Below, in pieces: positions 1 to 12,789 of a DNA stretch of 64,000 bases. Origin of the DNA: Arabidopsis thaliana. Its lineage: Eukaryota; Streptophyta; Magnoliopsida; Brassicales; Brassicaceae. The first letter of the stretch is position 1; each line of letters starts with the position of its first letter. The notes beneath the pieces are model-generated. The model saw only the letters and a list, made by a program, of their open reading frames with translations. It did no database searches and was not told the DNA's origin. The position numbers and the translations under genes were made by a program. The DNA is taken from contig NC_003076.8 in the NCBI RefSeq assembly GCF_000001735.4, positions 22,881,835-22,945,834 on the forward strand, in the 5' to 3' direction.

Positions 1-2008
1 AGATCACAATCCATCAAGAAGGTTGATCAATATCTTCCTGATGACCGTGCCTTTACCACTTCATTTTCCGAGGCTAACTTACACTTTGGAATCCCAAATC
101 ACACTCCAGAGTCTCCCCATCCTTTGTTCATTAACCCTTCTTACCACTCACCAAGTAACTCACCTTGTGTATATGACAAGTTTGATTCAAGAAAACTCGA
201 TCCGGTAATGTTCAGGAAGCTGCAACAAGTTGGATACCTTCCAAACTTGTCTTCAGGGATCTCACCTGCTCAGCGGCAGCATTACCTGCCACATTCGCAG
301 CCTCTGTCTCACTATCAATCACCTATGACTTGGAGGGATATCGAAGAAGAAAATTTTCAGAGGCTTAAACTTCAAGAAGAACAGTATTTGTCTATTAACC
401 CTCATTTCCTCCATCTTCAGAGCATGGATACTGTTCCAAGACAGGACCATTTCGATTATCGCCGAGCTGAACAGTCTAACAGAAACTTGTTTTGGAATGG
501 AGAAGATGGTAATGAAAGTGTGAGGAAAATGTGCTATCCGGAGAAGATTTTAATGAGATCACAGATGGATTTGAACACTGCTAAAGTCATAAAGTATGGT
601 GCTGGAGATGAGTCACAAAATGGAAGACTTTGGTTGCAGAATCAACTCAATGAAGATCTCACAATGAGTCTCAATAATCTGTCATTGCAGCCTCAAAAGT
701 ATAACTCTATTGCAGAGGCAAGAGGGAAGATATACTACTTGGCCAAGGATCAGCACGGTTGTCGCTTCTTGCAGAGAATATTTTCTGAGAAAGATGGGAA
801 TGATATAGAGATGATCTTTAATGAGATCATTGACTATATCAGTGAGCTAATGATGGATCCTTTTGGGAACTATTTGGTTCAAAAGCTGCTAGAAGTATGC
901 AATGAGGATCAGAGGATGCAGATTGTTCATTCCATAACTAGAAAACCAGGACTGCTTATCAAAATCTCTTGTGATATGCACGGGTAAAAAACCGTATAAA
1001 GTTTTCTTTCGATATGTAAATTAATCTGTGTTGTGATCTTTACTTGACCTGACATTTGTTATTTTGAAACAGGACTAGAGCTGTTCAAAAGATAGTTGAA
1101 ACGGCTAAGAGAGAGGAGGAGATTTCAATCATCATTTCTGCTTTGAAGCATGGCATTGTGCATTTGATAAAGAATGTAAACGGTAATCACGTTGTACAAC
1201 GATGTTTGCAGTATCTGTTACCTTACTGCGGAAAGGTAACAACTTTCTTTACCGTTTTCATGAAACATCAACTGTTATGAAAATGGGTTTTCATCTTATT
1301 TGGTTTTCTCTTCAGTTCCTTTTCGAAGCTGCGATTACTCATTGTGTTGAGCTTGCAACTGATAGACATGGATGTTGTGTACTTCAAAAATGTCTTGGAT
1401 ATTCAGAAGGCGAACAAAAGCAACATTTAGTCTCTGAAATTGCGTCCAATGCTCTACTCCTCTCTCAAGATCCTTTTGGGTATTTTTTGTGATCCCTCTC
1501 TGTCTCTCTTTGAGCTTTTATCTAGTTATTGTAATAATACAGAATAGATGCAAACTTTTTTTGCAGGAACTATGTACTTCAATATGTCTTTGAGCTTCAA
1601 CTTCAATGGGCAACCTTTGAAATCCTGGAGCAATTAGAAGGAAACTACACCGAGTTATCGATGCAGAAATGTAGCAGCAATGTAGTTGAAAAGTGTCTGA
1701 AACTAGCTGATGACAAACACCGAGCTCGCATCATCAGAGAATTGATTAACTATGGTCGTCTTGATCAAGTGATGTTGGATCCTTATGGAAATTATGTCAT
1801 TCAAGCAGCTCTTAAACAATCCAAGGTAAACTAAAAGAAACAAAAACACAGATTCATATTGTTTTAAGAATTTAGTTTCTAAAAGATCATGTTGTTGCAG
1901 GGGAATGTTCATGCTCTTTTGGTTGATGCCATTAAACTGAATATCTCATCTCTTCGTACCAATCCTTACGGTAAAAAAGTCCTCTCCGCACTTAGCTCGA
2001 AGAAGTAA
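1..2008 (+). CDS. APUM12: Pumilio/PUF-domain RNA-binding protein, 5' end outside the window
   Basis: The frame is open from base 1, so the N-terminus lies upstream. Exons: 1-983, 1073-1235, 1316-1479, 1567-1825, 1901-2008 (TAA), giving 558 visible residues. The first 240 or so residues are low in recognisable features. From about residue 245 eight PUF repeats follow, with RNA-facing tripeptides read as CR..Q, NY..Q, TR..Q, NH..Q, CC..Q, NY..Q, SN..E and NY..Q, then a capping helix ending in SALSSKK. PUF proteins bind 3' UTR elements in the cytoplasm and repress or destabilise mRNAs. By the PUF code, repeats 8 to 6 would read UGU, so a UGUA-type core is inferred. Repeat 5 has Cys where the stacking Arg/Tyr/His usually sits. 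The family is certain; APUM12 (AT5G56510) is recalled from position and neighbours. Confidence 0.93.
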
Positions 2009-3391
2009 ATCGGCAGGTAAAAAAATATATGAAAACTCATAACTTTGCTTTCTCTCTTGAATCTTTCTCTCAATTTTACCATTAATTTCTTGACAATTGC
2101 AGAATTGTAGCAAATGTGGCTGTTTGTTGTTGGTAAAGTTACCTTGTACATGTAATGTAATAAGAGCATAATTTCGCAGGTTTTTGGTTTTAAAGATTCA
2201 AAGAGACAAAATATTCAAAGATCTAATCTACAATTCCTCTGTTTCGACTCTCCTTTCTTTGAATCATATCTTCTAATTTATGAAAATCATAATATAAACC
2301 ACCATGAAATAAATCTGATGTTTGTTTAAGAAATATACAACCATAATTATCTTCTGCTCCGACGGTTCATCTTTTTTGGTGGAATGGTTTCTTGTGACAG
2401 AAGTAAATGGTTTTTTGAAAAAAGAGGACTAATGAATAAAAATATGAATGGTCAAATATTCAAACGATAGAATTGGCTTCTCATAGGACCAATCACTAGT
2501 TTTAAATAAATAAAAAGTGTAACGATCGTGTCCAACAGGATGATATTGATTGTGTCTAGAATATAATAAAGTGTTAAAAATATTGAAACACTCTTCCACA
2601 TCTTATGGGCGATGATGATAAAGACAACTGTCTAGATCACAGAGGGTGATGAGTCAAAAGTGTTTTTGTTTTAAGTATGAGAGTGTCTAATAATAATACT
2701 AGTTTGGTTCGGTTGGGGTCTTAAACCATTCGGTTTATCAATAATAAACTTGAAAATATATTGGTTTGCTATGGTTTAGTTTCTTATTTGGATTCGATTT
2801 TTGACCAAATATATAATGGTTTATTTCTTCAAAAAATAGACTAAACAAAAGAAAAAAAACAATTTCGATTTTTTATTTTAGTAGATATAGTAAATAACTC
2901 TATTACCAAGTTGGTTTATTTTATATATTTGTCAATAATATTTGTGTGTTTTGAATCTATGTGGTAAATTAGTAATTTGATAATGACAACACAACTATAT
3001 ATGTCTTTGCTATTATTTGGTTTTAGACTTTTACTGTAAACAAAGAATAATAACTACAATAAAAATGTTTATAAAAACAAACTACAAGAGATTAAGTTTA
3101 ATATAGATCGGTTTGATACAACTTTAAATTTGTAATCGATTTATCAACACAAATCATTTGGAAAAAAAAACCCCAATTTTTTGGATTCTTTTTATTCAGT
3201 TAAACGTTTTTAAACCAAGTTGACTCGTATTATTCAACTGGAATTAAATCGTATCGGTTTAAGGACCGAACCGAATAATGTGAAATGGAAAAAATCCCAC
3301 CTTTTTGTTTTCTTAACTCGCTAGTTTACAACACACAGAGACAAATCAAAGAGATCGATTGTGAAAGAATCAAAATTTGTTGAGATAAGAC
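2009..3391. other. Intergenic, AT-rich
   Basis: Holds the 3' flank of the Pumilio gene and, at 2698-3285, a foldback-like element listed separately. No coding exon is visible. The last 90 bases are the leader of the small gene that starts at 3392. Confidence 0.6.
2698..3285. repeat. Imperfect inverted-repeat (MITE-like) element
   Basis: The left end reads GGTTCGGTT..TCTTAAACC..CGGTTT. The right end, on the opposite strand, reads GGTTCGGT.CCTTAAACC. The two ends are imperfect inverted copies over about 35 bp, and weaker complementarity continues inward (TTTGGATTC against GAATCCAAA). The interior is very AT-rich and has no ORF. GGTTCGGTT ends are common in Arabidopsis non-autonomous DNA elements, but I cannot name the family and see no clear target duplication. 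Confidence 0.4.
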
Positions 3392-3697
3392 ATGGTGTTC
3401 CGTGGCGACACGGTGGTGTCCGTAGCTCATATATCGGCTGAGATTTTTCAGCGATTACGGTGGATTCCGCCGTCGGATCGAATCAGCAGCGGAGAGATGT
3501 TACAACTCGTTTGTTGTTTTCCGCTTCAGCAACTGGGTCGATTCGTTTTATGGTTCTGGAACTATATCTGTGTTCCACCTCCGGAGATTTTGTATTTTGA
3601 TGGTCGTCGTGATGATGACGATGATGGTTATGGATCATCTTCGTCGTCTTCGAATGTTACTCATCATCATAATTACTATCATCTTCATTTGGAGTGA
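3392..3697 (+). CDS. Small uncharacterised protein, 101 aa, acidic and His-rich tail
   Basis: A single-exon ORF from ATG 3392 to TGA 3695. The first 65 residues are hydrophobic and aromatic, with paired aromatics (LWFWNY) near residues 53-58. The tail has an Asp run (DDDDD), a Ser run and alternating His/Asn/Tyr. The run-rich tail is encoded by GAT/GAC and TCN codon repeats. There is no clear signal peptide and I recognise no domain. Third positions are GC-richer than the flanks, which supports coding. It should correspond to AT5G56520, an unknown protein. The function is not inferable. Confidence 0.65.
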   Translation: MVFRGDTVVSVAHISAEIFQRLRWIPPSDRISSGEMLQLVCCFPLQQLGRFVLWFWNYICVPPPEILYFDGRRDDDDDGYGSSSSSSNVTHHHNYYHLHLE

Positions 3698-6600
3698 CCA
3701 AAGTTCCGGTTTTTCTGATTTGTTGTTGTAAAGTTTTTATTTTTCCCGTTTTTGTGCAGAGAAAGATCATGTTTTGATTTTGGGTTTAATTCCTTGGGAG
3801 TGTTGAATATAATCAGAGTCTGTTGTTTTAAATCCTTGCTTATAGAATCAGAGAAGATGTTGAGCATTTGGTGATACATATATATTTTTAGCTTTCATTG
3901 TCTTAAGGAGTCAAAGAAGCTTGCTTTGATCTATTGCTTGTCCAAATCTAGCTCTTGATAGATTATGTAGCAATTCGAGTTTATTATACTGTTTCTTCTG
4001 GACATATTGGATAGTTGGTTTGACTTAGGAATGTTTAGTTAGTGGAGTTAGGAGGGTGAAGATTAAGGATTTGGAATTAGGAGATATTTGATTTCAATTA
4101 GGAGGATGAAGTTTAGCTAGAGTTTCAGTCTTTTTGTCGATAAATTGTATTCGTGAAGTATAAGGTTACAGGGCATAATCCTTAGATGTGATCTATGGTA
4201 TGCATACTTTTATGTCATCAGAAACTATTGTGGATGATCAAGTTCAAGGACTTTCTTCTTCTTGTGAGATCATTTGTTGCAATACTGTGGATAGTTTGAT
4301 GTGAGCTCTACCGAAACGACGAATGGTCTCGGGATAAAGCAAGGTACGTTTATCAAGTCTATGAAACTCTCTTTAGACTGTTATTTGGAATTGAATCTCA
4401 TTTTGGGTGTGTATGAAATTATGATGATGATGTGTTCTTGTCAAAGATCAAACATCAAAGTTTGAGTTCTCCTGTTGATTACTTCTTGGTGGTCTTCTTC
4501 CTGCAGGTTGGAGAATTATTCTGGAATCCAAATTCAAGATTTTGTAGTCATTTTTCTAGGAGGAAGTATTCGTACTGAAATGTAAAAGTTTAAGAGGATT
4601 CCGAATCTTCTGAGCTGTATCTTACAGTGGAATCAACTTTCAAAATCTTAAGAGGATTCAATATTTGTCTCTAATTATATAATCCTTTATTTATTTTCAT
4701 TAATCAAGGTGTTTTTAAGAATTTTATTGTGAGTTTCATAATTGAATCATGTTGATAGATAACATATATAATTTGGGCCAGCCCGATAAAGAATGGAAAA
4801 CCCCAAAAGTAATTTTACCAAAAAAAAAAATCAAATTTGGGCCAGCAGGCCAGGTCTCTGCCAATGGGGTCCAATTAGTATATACCATAATCTAAAACTA
4901 GATGTGCATTCTTCAGAAGTTCTCATGCTTACGAAAACCAAACTCATGAAATGATGAAAACACATAACAATATCTAGTATAAGATTCCACAATGACGAAT
5001 CACGAAATATTGATAAATTCTCAAAAGATCCACAAAATCTATCTGATGTAAGAAGAACACTGCATTTATAGATATGGCCAGTCATGCTACACAGTTTGGA
5101 CTGACTGTTTTTTTTTTTTTTTTTTTTACTTTCCCTTGAAATATTATTATATTAGAATTACTGTTCTCAGGATCCACTTGGACATTTCTCCAAAATAGTC
5201 ATGTAACCGTTGATTTGGGTTAATTAATCACTTGGTTGTTTAGTGCACGCACGTTATAATCTTTTACTAGTAATCATACAAATTAAAAAAGTAGAAAAGA
5301 CAAGGGTGGTGATTAACGAGGATGATGGCCAAATTAGTTAAGACTTCTATTTCTTAAAAATAATAATCAGAAAGAAACATGAAAAAAGCTCATCTTTTCT
5401 ACTACCTAACCTACTCAAAGCTATCTAACCAAACAAGTATTAAGATGTTAATCACATCTCATAAATCTTATTCTTCATACTATTAATTTTCTGTTGACTT
5501 TTACAAGAGAAAATACAGTATACATTTTTAGCATTTAAATTGATTAATGTTTTGGTTTTAAACTTTGAAAGATAAATAAAAAGAATTAAAATTGCATATT
5601 ACCAAGTAAAAAACTCTTTCTTGTGGGAATCTCATAATGATGCTCTCTGCTACACACAGTTTGACTGACTCATTGGATTCCCCACCGTTCGTTAGATCCT
5701 TTCTTCCGTCTTTACCTGACCTTCTTCATTGGGAACATAGACGCTCCGCACCGTACACGTGTCATCGATCAAAATGAATTAAACGCCATCAAAACTATAA
5801 ACGGCAATACCATTTCACTTGTTAACGGCGAGCAAACCGAAACAGAAGAAGGAAAGACCAACAGCTTCATCGGGAGACAGAATCTTGTGTCTGCTTCCCC
5901 ATCATAATGCTACTATTTTACTTACTACTACTCCATTGATTGAAACTATTTGTAACCAAACTAAAGACAAACATTATCATTACGAGGCAACCAACTCTCG
6001 TATCAACAACAATATCTCTTTGTAATTTCTCATATAACAACAAAATATGATTCCATTTTTTTGTAAATTTGTAATCTAGTATCATTTTTTACCACTGCAA
6101 ATTAAATCTGTTGGGGTAGAAAAATGTGTTAAAAAGAACTTTGATTCTTAACCTAGACTCAATAAAAACGATGATCATTAATACTCCTTTTATGACCCAA
6201 CCACACTATTAATGATCAAATAACTTTTACGTATAAGCTGCCTTGAATTATATTTATTGATTTCTTTAGTATTTTGGAACATCCATCTTAACTATAGCCT
6301 ATAGGTGATAAACAAAAGCTAAGCATTAGTTTTTTTTTAATAATCTGAGTAGCTAACAAAAAGCAATAAGCTATTCGACCAGTAGTATGATGGGTCAAAA
6401 CCCAAAACAATATTTTTTACAAAAGACTCTTCTGAAAAAGTTGATACTTTTTGCAGAGAACTTTGTTCTTGTTTCTTTATCTTATCTTTAATTTAATAAC
6501 ATCGTTCGATACGATGTTTCAGAATTTATTCGTTTCAAGATTATAAATTTAACAGAAAGAAACACTGATTTAAAGAGGAATATATGCTTGAAAAGTACGC

Positions 6601-7547
6601 AAAACATTTAAATTTTGAAAACATAATGTTTCTCCATCGTTAGTAATAAGGTCCACTAAATTACCAAAATTGAGTGATATTATTAGTTTGATGCAATTAA
6701 ATGCAAGGACCATTTCATATAAAGGGGTAAATTTGGAATCTTACGTATTTTGGTTAGTCGCTCTTCGGAGCGGAGGCTCGTGAATTTTTTCACAAGAAGT
6801 TGCATCGGCATTCTCGCCATGACTCATGGGCTCCACTCGCATCTTCTTTTAGATTATGTTTTTTTTGGGTCAGAATTTGGATTTTGTTATTTCAACTATT
6901 TAGTAAGTTTAATTATAAGAAAATTATGTTCTAATGCATTTTTTTAGTTAAGTTAAGCTATTTTCTTCCTTAATGATTCAAATGTATCTACCAATTTTTG
7001 ATGTATTTTGTTCAAAAAAATATCGTAGTATTATTATGAAATAATTCATCTGAATACCCATTATCTAAAAAAATCATTATTAATCAAGCCAAGGCTGACA
7101 CTTTTTTTAGAAAAAGGGGTTTCGAATAATCATTTTATGTAGCAAAAAAATTATTTTCAACATAAATAAAAAAGTTGATCTTTAATTGTCTTTTAATTAC
7201 CTAGAAAAGGTTTATTTAGTGATAATTAAAAGTAGAGAGAGAATATTTGACAAATAAAAGAGAGAGAGAGTGACAAAAAGTGGAGACCTTTCATCATCAA
7301 AGGAGAGACCCACTTCAAATGTCACTGCAGAATCACTGGTGTTAGTGGTGGTGGGTTACATAGTAAGAGCTCTCTGCTACTAGTAGAAGAAGAAGAAGAA
7401 GATTGATTATAAAGGTGTTAGCTTTTTCAATACTTCACACCAAATAAAGCCTTTCTCGTTAGATAAGTAACAAGCATTTACTCAAAAGCTTCTTCCTTTC
7501 TCACTCTCTCTCTCTCTCTGTCTCTTCTTGTTTGCTTTAGACTTAAG
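3698..7547. other. Long intergenic stretch, no supported gene
   Basis: The first 900 bases may be 3' UTR of the small gene: a GT..AG pair at 4344-4506 (AAG|GTACG to TGCAG|GTTGG) would be a plausible UTR intron. A T run lies at 5107-5127. A 46-codon ORF starts at ATG 5637 in a locally GC-richer patch (5637-5790), without recognised homology. A perfect CGCTC-TTCG-GAGCG hairpin sits at 6759-6772. The last 300 bases contain GA- and CT-rich tracts typical of a plant leader and belong to the next gene. Confidence 0.5.
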
Positions 7548-9605
7548 ATGGCTGCGGCGCATTTTAGTAAGGAGAGGGTCTTCAGAGGGTTTCTGGTTTG
7601 GTTCTGCTTTTGGGGACTGATGTCTCTAACATGCGCTGGGAGACTCAGTGTTTCAAGGCAGAATTTTGAAGTGCACAAACACTTGAATCGATTGAATAAA
7701 CCAGCCGTTAAGAGCATTCAGGTTTTTGAATCTTTTTTCTCTTAACCTCCATTTTCGATTTTTTGCCTTTTGTGTATTTGTTTGTATGTTTGGCTGTTAC
7801 CAACCTAATTGATTCAGTCTTAGTATTATAGCTTTCTGAGATTTTATGAGTTGGAGATGATTACTTATTGTTGGCTTTAGTCCTTTAGTAAGAAAATGTA
7901 GGAAAGTTAGAAACTTGTGACAACTATGTGAAAATTTTGAACTCCAGATTGATTTACAATGTTCTCTTGTGTTGTGTGTGTACAGAGTCCAGATGGTGAC
8001 ATAATAGACTGTGTTCACATATCGAAGCAACCAGCTTTTGATCACCCTTTCCTCAAAGATCACAAGATTCAGGTAAAAAAAAATCAGCATTTGCCTCAAG
8101 TTCACACTCATTGTGCCTATGTCTTAACATGTTATGGGGTTTTAAACAGATGGGACCTAGTTACACTCCAGAATCGCTGTTTGGTGAGAGCAAAGTGTCT
8201 GAGAAACCAAAAGAGAGTGTCAATCCTATTACACAGTTATGGCACCAGAACGGAGTTTGTTCTGAAGGGACAATACCAGTGAGGAGGACAAAGAAAGAGG
8301 ATGTCTTGAGGGCGAGTTCTGTTAAACGGTATGGTAAGAAGAAGCACCTTTCTGTTCCTCTGCCTCGATCTGCTGATCCTGATCTCATTAACCAAAGTGG
8401 TCATCAGGTAGACTTTAGTGATCTTTATCTATATACCTATGTATTATGTGAATTCTTTATCTAAGGGTTCTGTTTTGTATATCTAGCACGCTATAGCTTA
8501 TGTGGAAGGAGGCAAGTTTTACGGGGCAAAGGCGACAATAAATGTATGGGAACCCAAAGTGCAAAGCTCTAATGAGTTTAGCTTGTCTCAGTTATGGATT
8601 CTTGGAGGTTCTTTTGGTCAAGATCTCAACAGCATTGAAGCTGGTTGGCAGGTAAAGCACCTAGATAATGTCATAGCAGTTTAGCTTAATCTCAATTACA
8701 CTTGTGTTCTTAGCTTCACTGACATATATATCGATACAGGTTAGTCCAGATTTATATGGCGATAACAACACAAGGCTTTTCACATACTGGACGGTAAGCT
8801 CAGAAAAAAAACTGAAAAACTTTCTTCACTGAGAGTATAGTATATACCCTTTGAGCTAACATATTTTGTTGGATATGTCTTCTTGGAACATAAAAGAGCG
8901 ATGCTTATCAAGCTACGGGCTGCTACAATCTCCTTTGTTCGGGTTTCATACAAATCAACAGTCAAATAGCAATGGGAGCAAGTATCTCTCCGGTATCTGG
9001 CTTCCATAACCCGCAATACGATATAAGTATTACCATTTGGAAGGTAAAAAGTCTCAACCTTTATGGATGAATCAACCTGGTATCCATTTCTTGAGCTTCT
9101 CTAAAGAACCATCTTTTTCATGAAATTCTTGAACCTCAACATTTTGCCCTCAATGATGTTATCTTTATGGATATGTGAGTGTGTCTGATTAATAAAAACT
9201 GATAACTCGGGGACATTGTTCTTGTAGGATCCAAAAGAAGGGCACTGGTGGATGCAGTTTGGAGACGGGTATGTGTTGGGATACTGGCCAAGCTTTCTAT
9301 TCTCTTACTTAGCAGATAGTGCATCAATAGTAGAGTGGGGTGGAGAAGTAGTGAACATGGAAGAAGATGGTCACCACACAACCACGCAAATGGGAAGCGG
9401 TCAATTTCCGGATGAAGGGTTCACGAAAGCGAGTTACTTCAGGAACATTCAAGTCGTTGATAGCTCTAATAATCTGAAAGAACCAAAAGGGCTCAACACT
9501 TTCACTGAGAAATCGAATTGCTATGATGTTGAGGTTGGTAAGAATGATGATTGGGGACATTATTTTTACTATGGAGGTCCTGGAAGAAACCCTAATTGTC
9601 AGTAG
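7548..9605 (+). CDS. Neprosin-domain (DUF239) secreted protein, 420 aa
   Basis: Seven exons: 7548-7721, 7986-8072, 8150-8407, 8487-8651, 8740-8793, 8897-9043, 9228-9605. The ATG at 7548 follows a CT-rich leader and begins a signal peptide of about 30 residues (hydrophobic [14 protein letters not shown]). Next comes the N-terminal neprosin activation-peptide region (DUF4409), with [14 protein letters not shown] and the MGPSYTPES segment. The C-terminal DUF239/neprosin domain starts near residue 175 with [16 protein letters not shown]. Paired cysteines CYNLLCSGF and the closing [12 protein letters not shown] are typical. The family's founder in Nepenthes is a glutamic prolyl endopeptidase; activity here is inferred only. 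The length matches the family. I recall this as AT5G56530. Confidence 0.93.
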
Positions 9606-11408
9606 AAGTTAAAGAAAGAAGATGATTGAAGTTGTAGAGGAACACTTGTGCTGGATTTTTTCTTATTATGTGAAGTGTGAAAATATCGTTTTTGTTGATT
9701 TTTCCTTACACTTACTCTGTTTTTTTATTTTACCTGGACGGCTGGACACTGTTTTGTTTTTTTTTGGGGTTTTTAGGTTTTGATTAGGTTTAGTTGAAGG
9801 TTTTTTAAATGTTACTTGGGTTGAAAGGTTTGTCTTTAGTTTGTAAGTGTGGAAGAGAGAAGTTGATAGTCTCTTTTCTTGTAGGAGTAACCTTTAAGAT
9901 AAGAAGATTAAAGATCTTTGGATTGTCTTAGAGTATTTCCTTTGTTGCCTTTTGCTTATGATGAAGGTTTGATTCATTTTACCAACTAATTATCCTGTTA
10001 ATCAATGAAATGTCATTTCAACTTTGAAGTGGTTAATGATGAATTCAAAAAACAATTATCATTTTTTTTTACAGTTCAGAAATTTGAATAATGATAATTT
10101 AGCAGTTAAATTTTAGAATTAGTCAATCCACCGACTAACCTGACCGAAAATTAGAAGCCAGCAATTTAAGAAGACGTGTAAATATATTTATTTTTTTTTG
10201 ACAGCAAGACGTGTAAATAAATTAAGAGATGGAAAACAAGTAGTACTATTAAATTTTAGTAAATTCTAAAATATGATGCATATTATATATTTAGATATAA
10301 ATAAAATTTCTGTTAATCTGATGACAAAAAAAAATAAAAAATATGTTGATTGTAAAATTAATTTGGATTTGTAATAGTTTACGAATTTACGATGAAAATA
10401 CATATGATAATATCATAATATACATAATTAAAATTTACAATAATTACTTCATAATGATGGAATTAAATATTGATACGCCGAAAATATTGATACGCCAAAT
10501 CAAGTATCAAATTCACAAATAATAACAAATTGAAAAATGGGAAATAAGAGAGAAAGAGAAAAGAGAACAATAATTTGGAGAAAAATGGGTTTAGGCCAAA
10601 TCATGTTACTTGGAGCACATGGAACCATCATCCAGTTTCCATCTTCTTTACCTATAAGAAACAACTAAAACAGCTCATTGCTTGCTTCTCTCATACCTAC
10701 TCATTTCATCACACACACATACACCAAATTAACTCTATTAATCATTTTCTTATGGACAAATCTCATACAGATGAAGTGTACCAAGAGAGGAAAGAAGATC
10801 ATTCGGAGAAAGAAATAAACATTCATTGAATGAGCTCATTGGAAAATTTGAAACGAAACCTAACACTTGCACAAAATAATAAATGACGATACATATTATT
10901 TGCAGATTTTTGAGTATGAGAGTTCGACTTCATCTTTTCGCAAAAGTTTGATGAACATTAACAAACAAATTTAATTTGCCGTTATTGATAAACAATTATA
11001 CCGTCCAAAATAGTGCGAAATGCTCTTTCCAACTTTTTCTTCCTTTTTTCTAACTATTTATTTACATGGTTGATGAACTTATAAAACCTTAACGTGTCAT
11101 AAATCAATTCCATAGTACAACATTACACATTTATTATATAACTTTCTAACGATTAAATTAAAAAAATTAGTGCGATATATAATATAGGAAATAATATAAT
11201 ACAAGTATTAACAACATTAGAATTAAATTATTCAATGCGTTGGTGTAAAGTGACATGTACACACTTGGCCTTACATGCGTACTCGCGTATATAAGCACTA
11301 CTACCAAATGTAATTCACAAGCCACACATCAAAAACAACAACACAACAATAAGCACCAAAACCTCTTTTCTTCTCTTCATTTGAGTCTCAAATCGAAAAA
11401 TACTAACA
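9606..11408. other. Intergenic, AT-rich
   Basis: 3' flank of the neprosin gene, then very AT-rich sequence. AAGACGTGTAAATA occurs twice (10172-10185 and 10206-10219) around a T-rich 20-bp spacer, perhaps a footprint of a small insertion. Nothing else is recognised. The last 100 bases are the AGP14 leader. Confidence 0.5.
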
Positions 11409-11591
11409 ATGGAGGCAATGAAGATGAAGCTTTACGTGGTGGTTTTGGTGGCAGTGATAGCGTTCTCTACAGTTCACCAGACGGTTGCAGCGGTTGACGC
11501 TCCCGCGCCTAGCCCTACCTCCGATGCTTCCTCATTTATCCCTACTTTCTTCGCCTCCGTAGCGGTGATGGCCTTTGGATTCTTCTTTTAA
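11409..11591 (+). CDS. AGP14: Arabinogalactan peptide, 60 aa
   Basis: A single exon encodes a short preproprotein. Residues 1-28 form a signal peptide ending TVAA. The mature core has the alternating Ala-Pro/Ser-Pro motif APAPSPT, whose prolines are hydroxylated and carry arabinogalactan. A small-residue omega region (SDASS) and a hydrophobic tail (FFASVAVMAFGFFF) form a GPI-anchor signal. The mature peptide would be a dozen or so residues at the plasma membrane or wall. The length and architecture match the AG-peptide class exactly. AGP14 (AT5G56540) is recalled from sequence and position. Confidence 0.92.
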   Translation: MEAMKMKLYVVVLVAVIAFSTVHQTVAAVDAPAPSPTSDASSFIPTFFASVAVMAFGFFF

Positions 11592-12789
11592 GAAGTTTCT
11601 TCTTTGCTTTTTATGTTTAAATGAATTTAAAGTAAAATCAACTAATTGATGATGTTTAAGTCTGGTCTTGTTTTGAGTTCTAGTTGATTTCATGTTGGTT
11701 ATGTTTGATGTCTTTTATCTCTCTATTATGTATCGCTGTTGAATTTGACTCATTCGAATATCAATAATAATATAATCAATAATAATATAATATTATTATT
11801 ATTTGTCTATTTTCTTTATTTCTTTGATAGTAATAGAATTGATTTATTTAAAACTTCAGAAATCTATAAATGCAGATATGATGCAAACAGAAACCGAGAA
11901 AATTGGATACCGTTACGCTGGATCTATCTGGATGTAATAATCTATTAATATTCATCATATTTGTTTAGTTGAACAATGGTTTGGTTATCGACCTTTAGTC
12001 GTATACAAAAAGAAAACAAGATTATATTAATCGGAATCTTAATCTAAAAGCAATTTAAAGCTGCTAATATGTTTTCTTTTTTGGAGTGAAGAGAGACCAA
12101 AAAGCAAATACCTTTTAAGATTTCACATGGCATATTTTTGAAGCAAATGTATTTATTTTTGAGACATGGGCACAACTCCTAAACATTTCAATCTAAGAAC
12201 ACTTGCTCGATCTACTGGAGAGAGTTAGCATTTATGAGAGTTATAAAACACATAATCAGGCCAAATATCTCTCAAAGTCTCATAACATGAAAGATTTTAA
12301 CTTTTAACTCAGAAAGTATTGCAAGTTTAAGTTACAACTTGGAAAACATAGGAAATAAAAGAGAAAGAGAAAAGTGAAATAGGTGCTGATATATAGTGAT
12401 ATGTGGATAGAGGTAAAGCAACAAGAACACAATCTTTTCGATGGTAGTTTAACTAGACTACCTATAGCTATTCTTTCGTTTTTTTCTGATTTATATAGGA
12501 AACAACAAGACCACAATCTTTTCAATGATAAGAGGTCCCAATTAAAACAACAATGGAAATACTAGAATAATTAAGTTGTGACAATTCGATTTGGATTTAG
12601 ATTAAAAATTGTAATGTTTTGTATTTGACTTTTTCCAGTAATTCCTAAAAACAAAGAAAAGTTAAAAATGGTCGCAAAAGCGCAGAGTAATCGGCCCATT
12701 AATTTAATTGGGCTAACTTAAGGCCATTATGATAAATGGAAAATAAGAAGTAAAGTTTCTTTCAGCAATCAGAACCTTTGGAGTGACCA
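11592..12789. other. Intergenic, no gene seen
   Basis: AGP14 3' flank. A palindromic AATAAT/ATTATT tract lies at 11760-11805. A pair of similar 30-bp stretches at 12417-12447 and 12501-12530 share AACAAGAA/ACCACAATCTTTTC. TGGGC-type motifs occur at 12692-12730 just before the decayed gene that follows. Confidence 0.5.

Noticed and set aside
4831-5085. 84-codon ORF on the minus strand
   Set aside because: No recognised domain, composition like the flanks, and no splice or promoter context.
7797-8111. Minus-strand ORF over neprosin exons
   Set aside because: Shadow of the real plus-strand gene, which has consistent splice sites and a known domain.
10575-10829. 84-codon ORF in AT-rich spacer
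   Set aside because: No domain, no paralogue, and composition typical of spacer.
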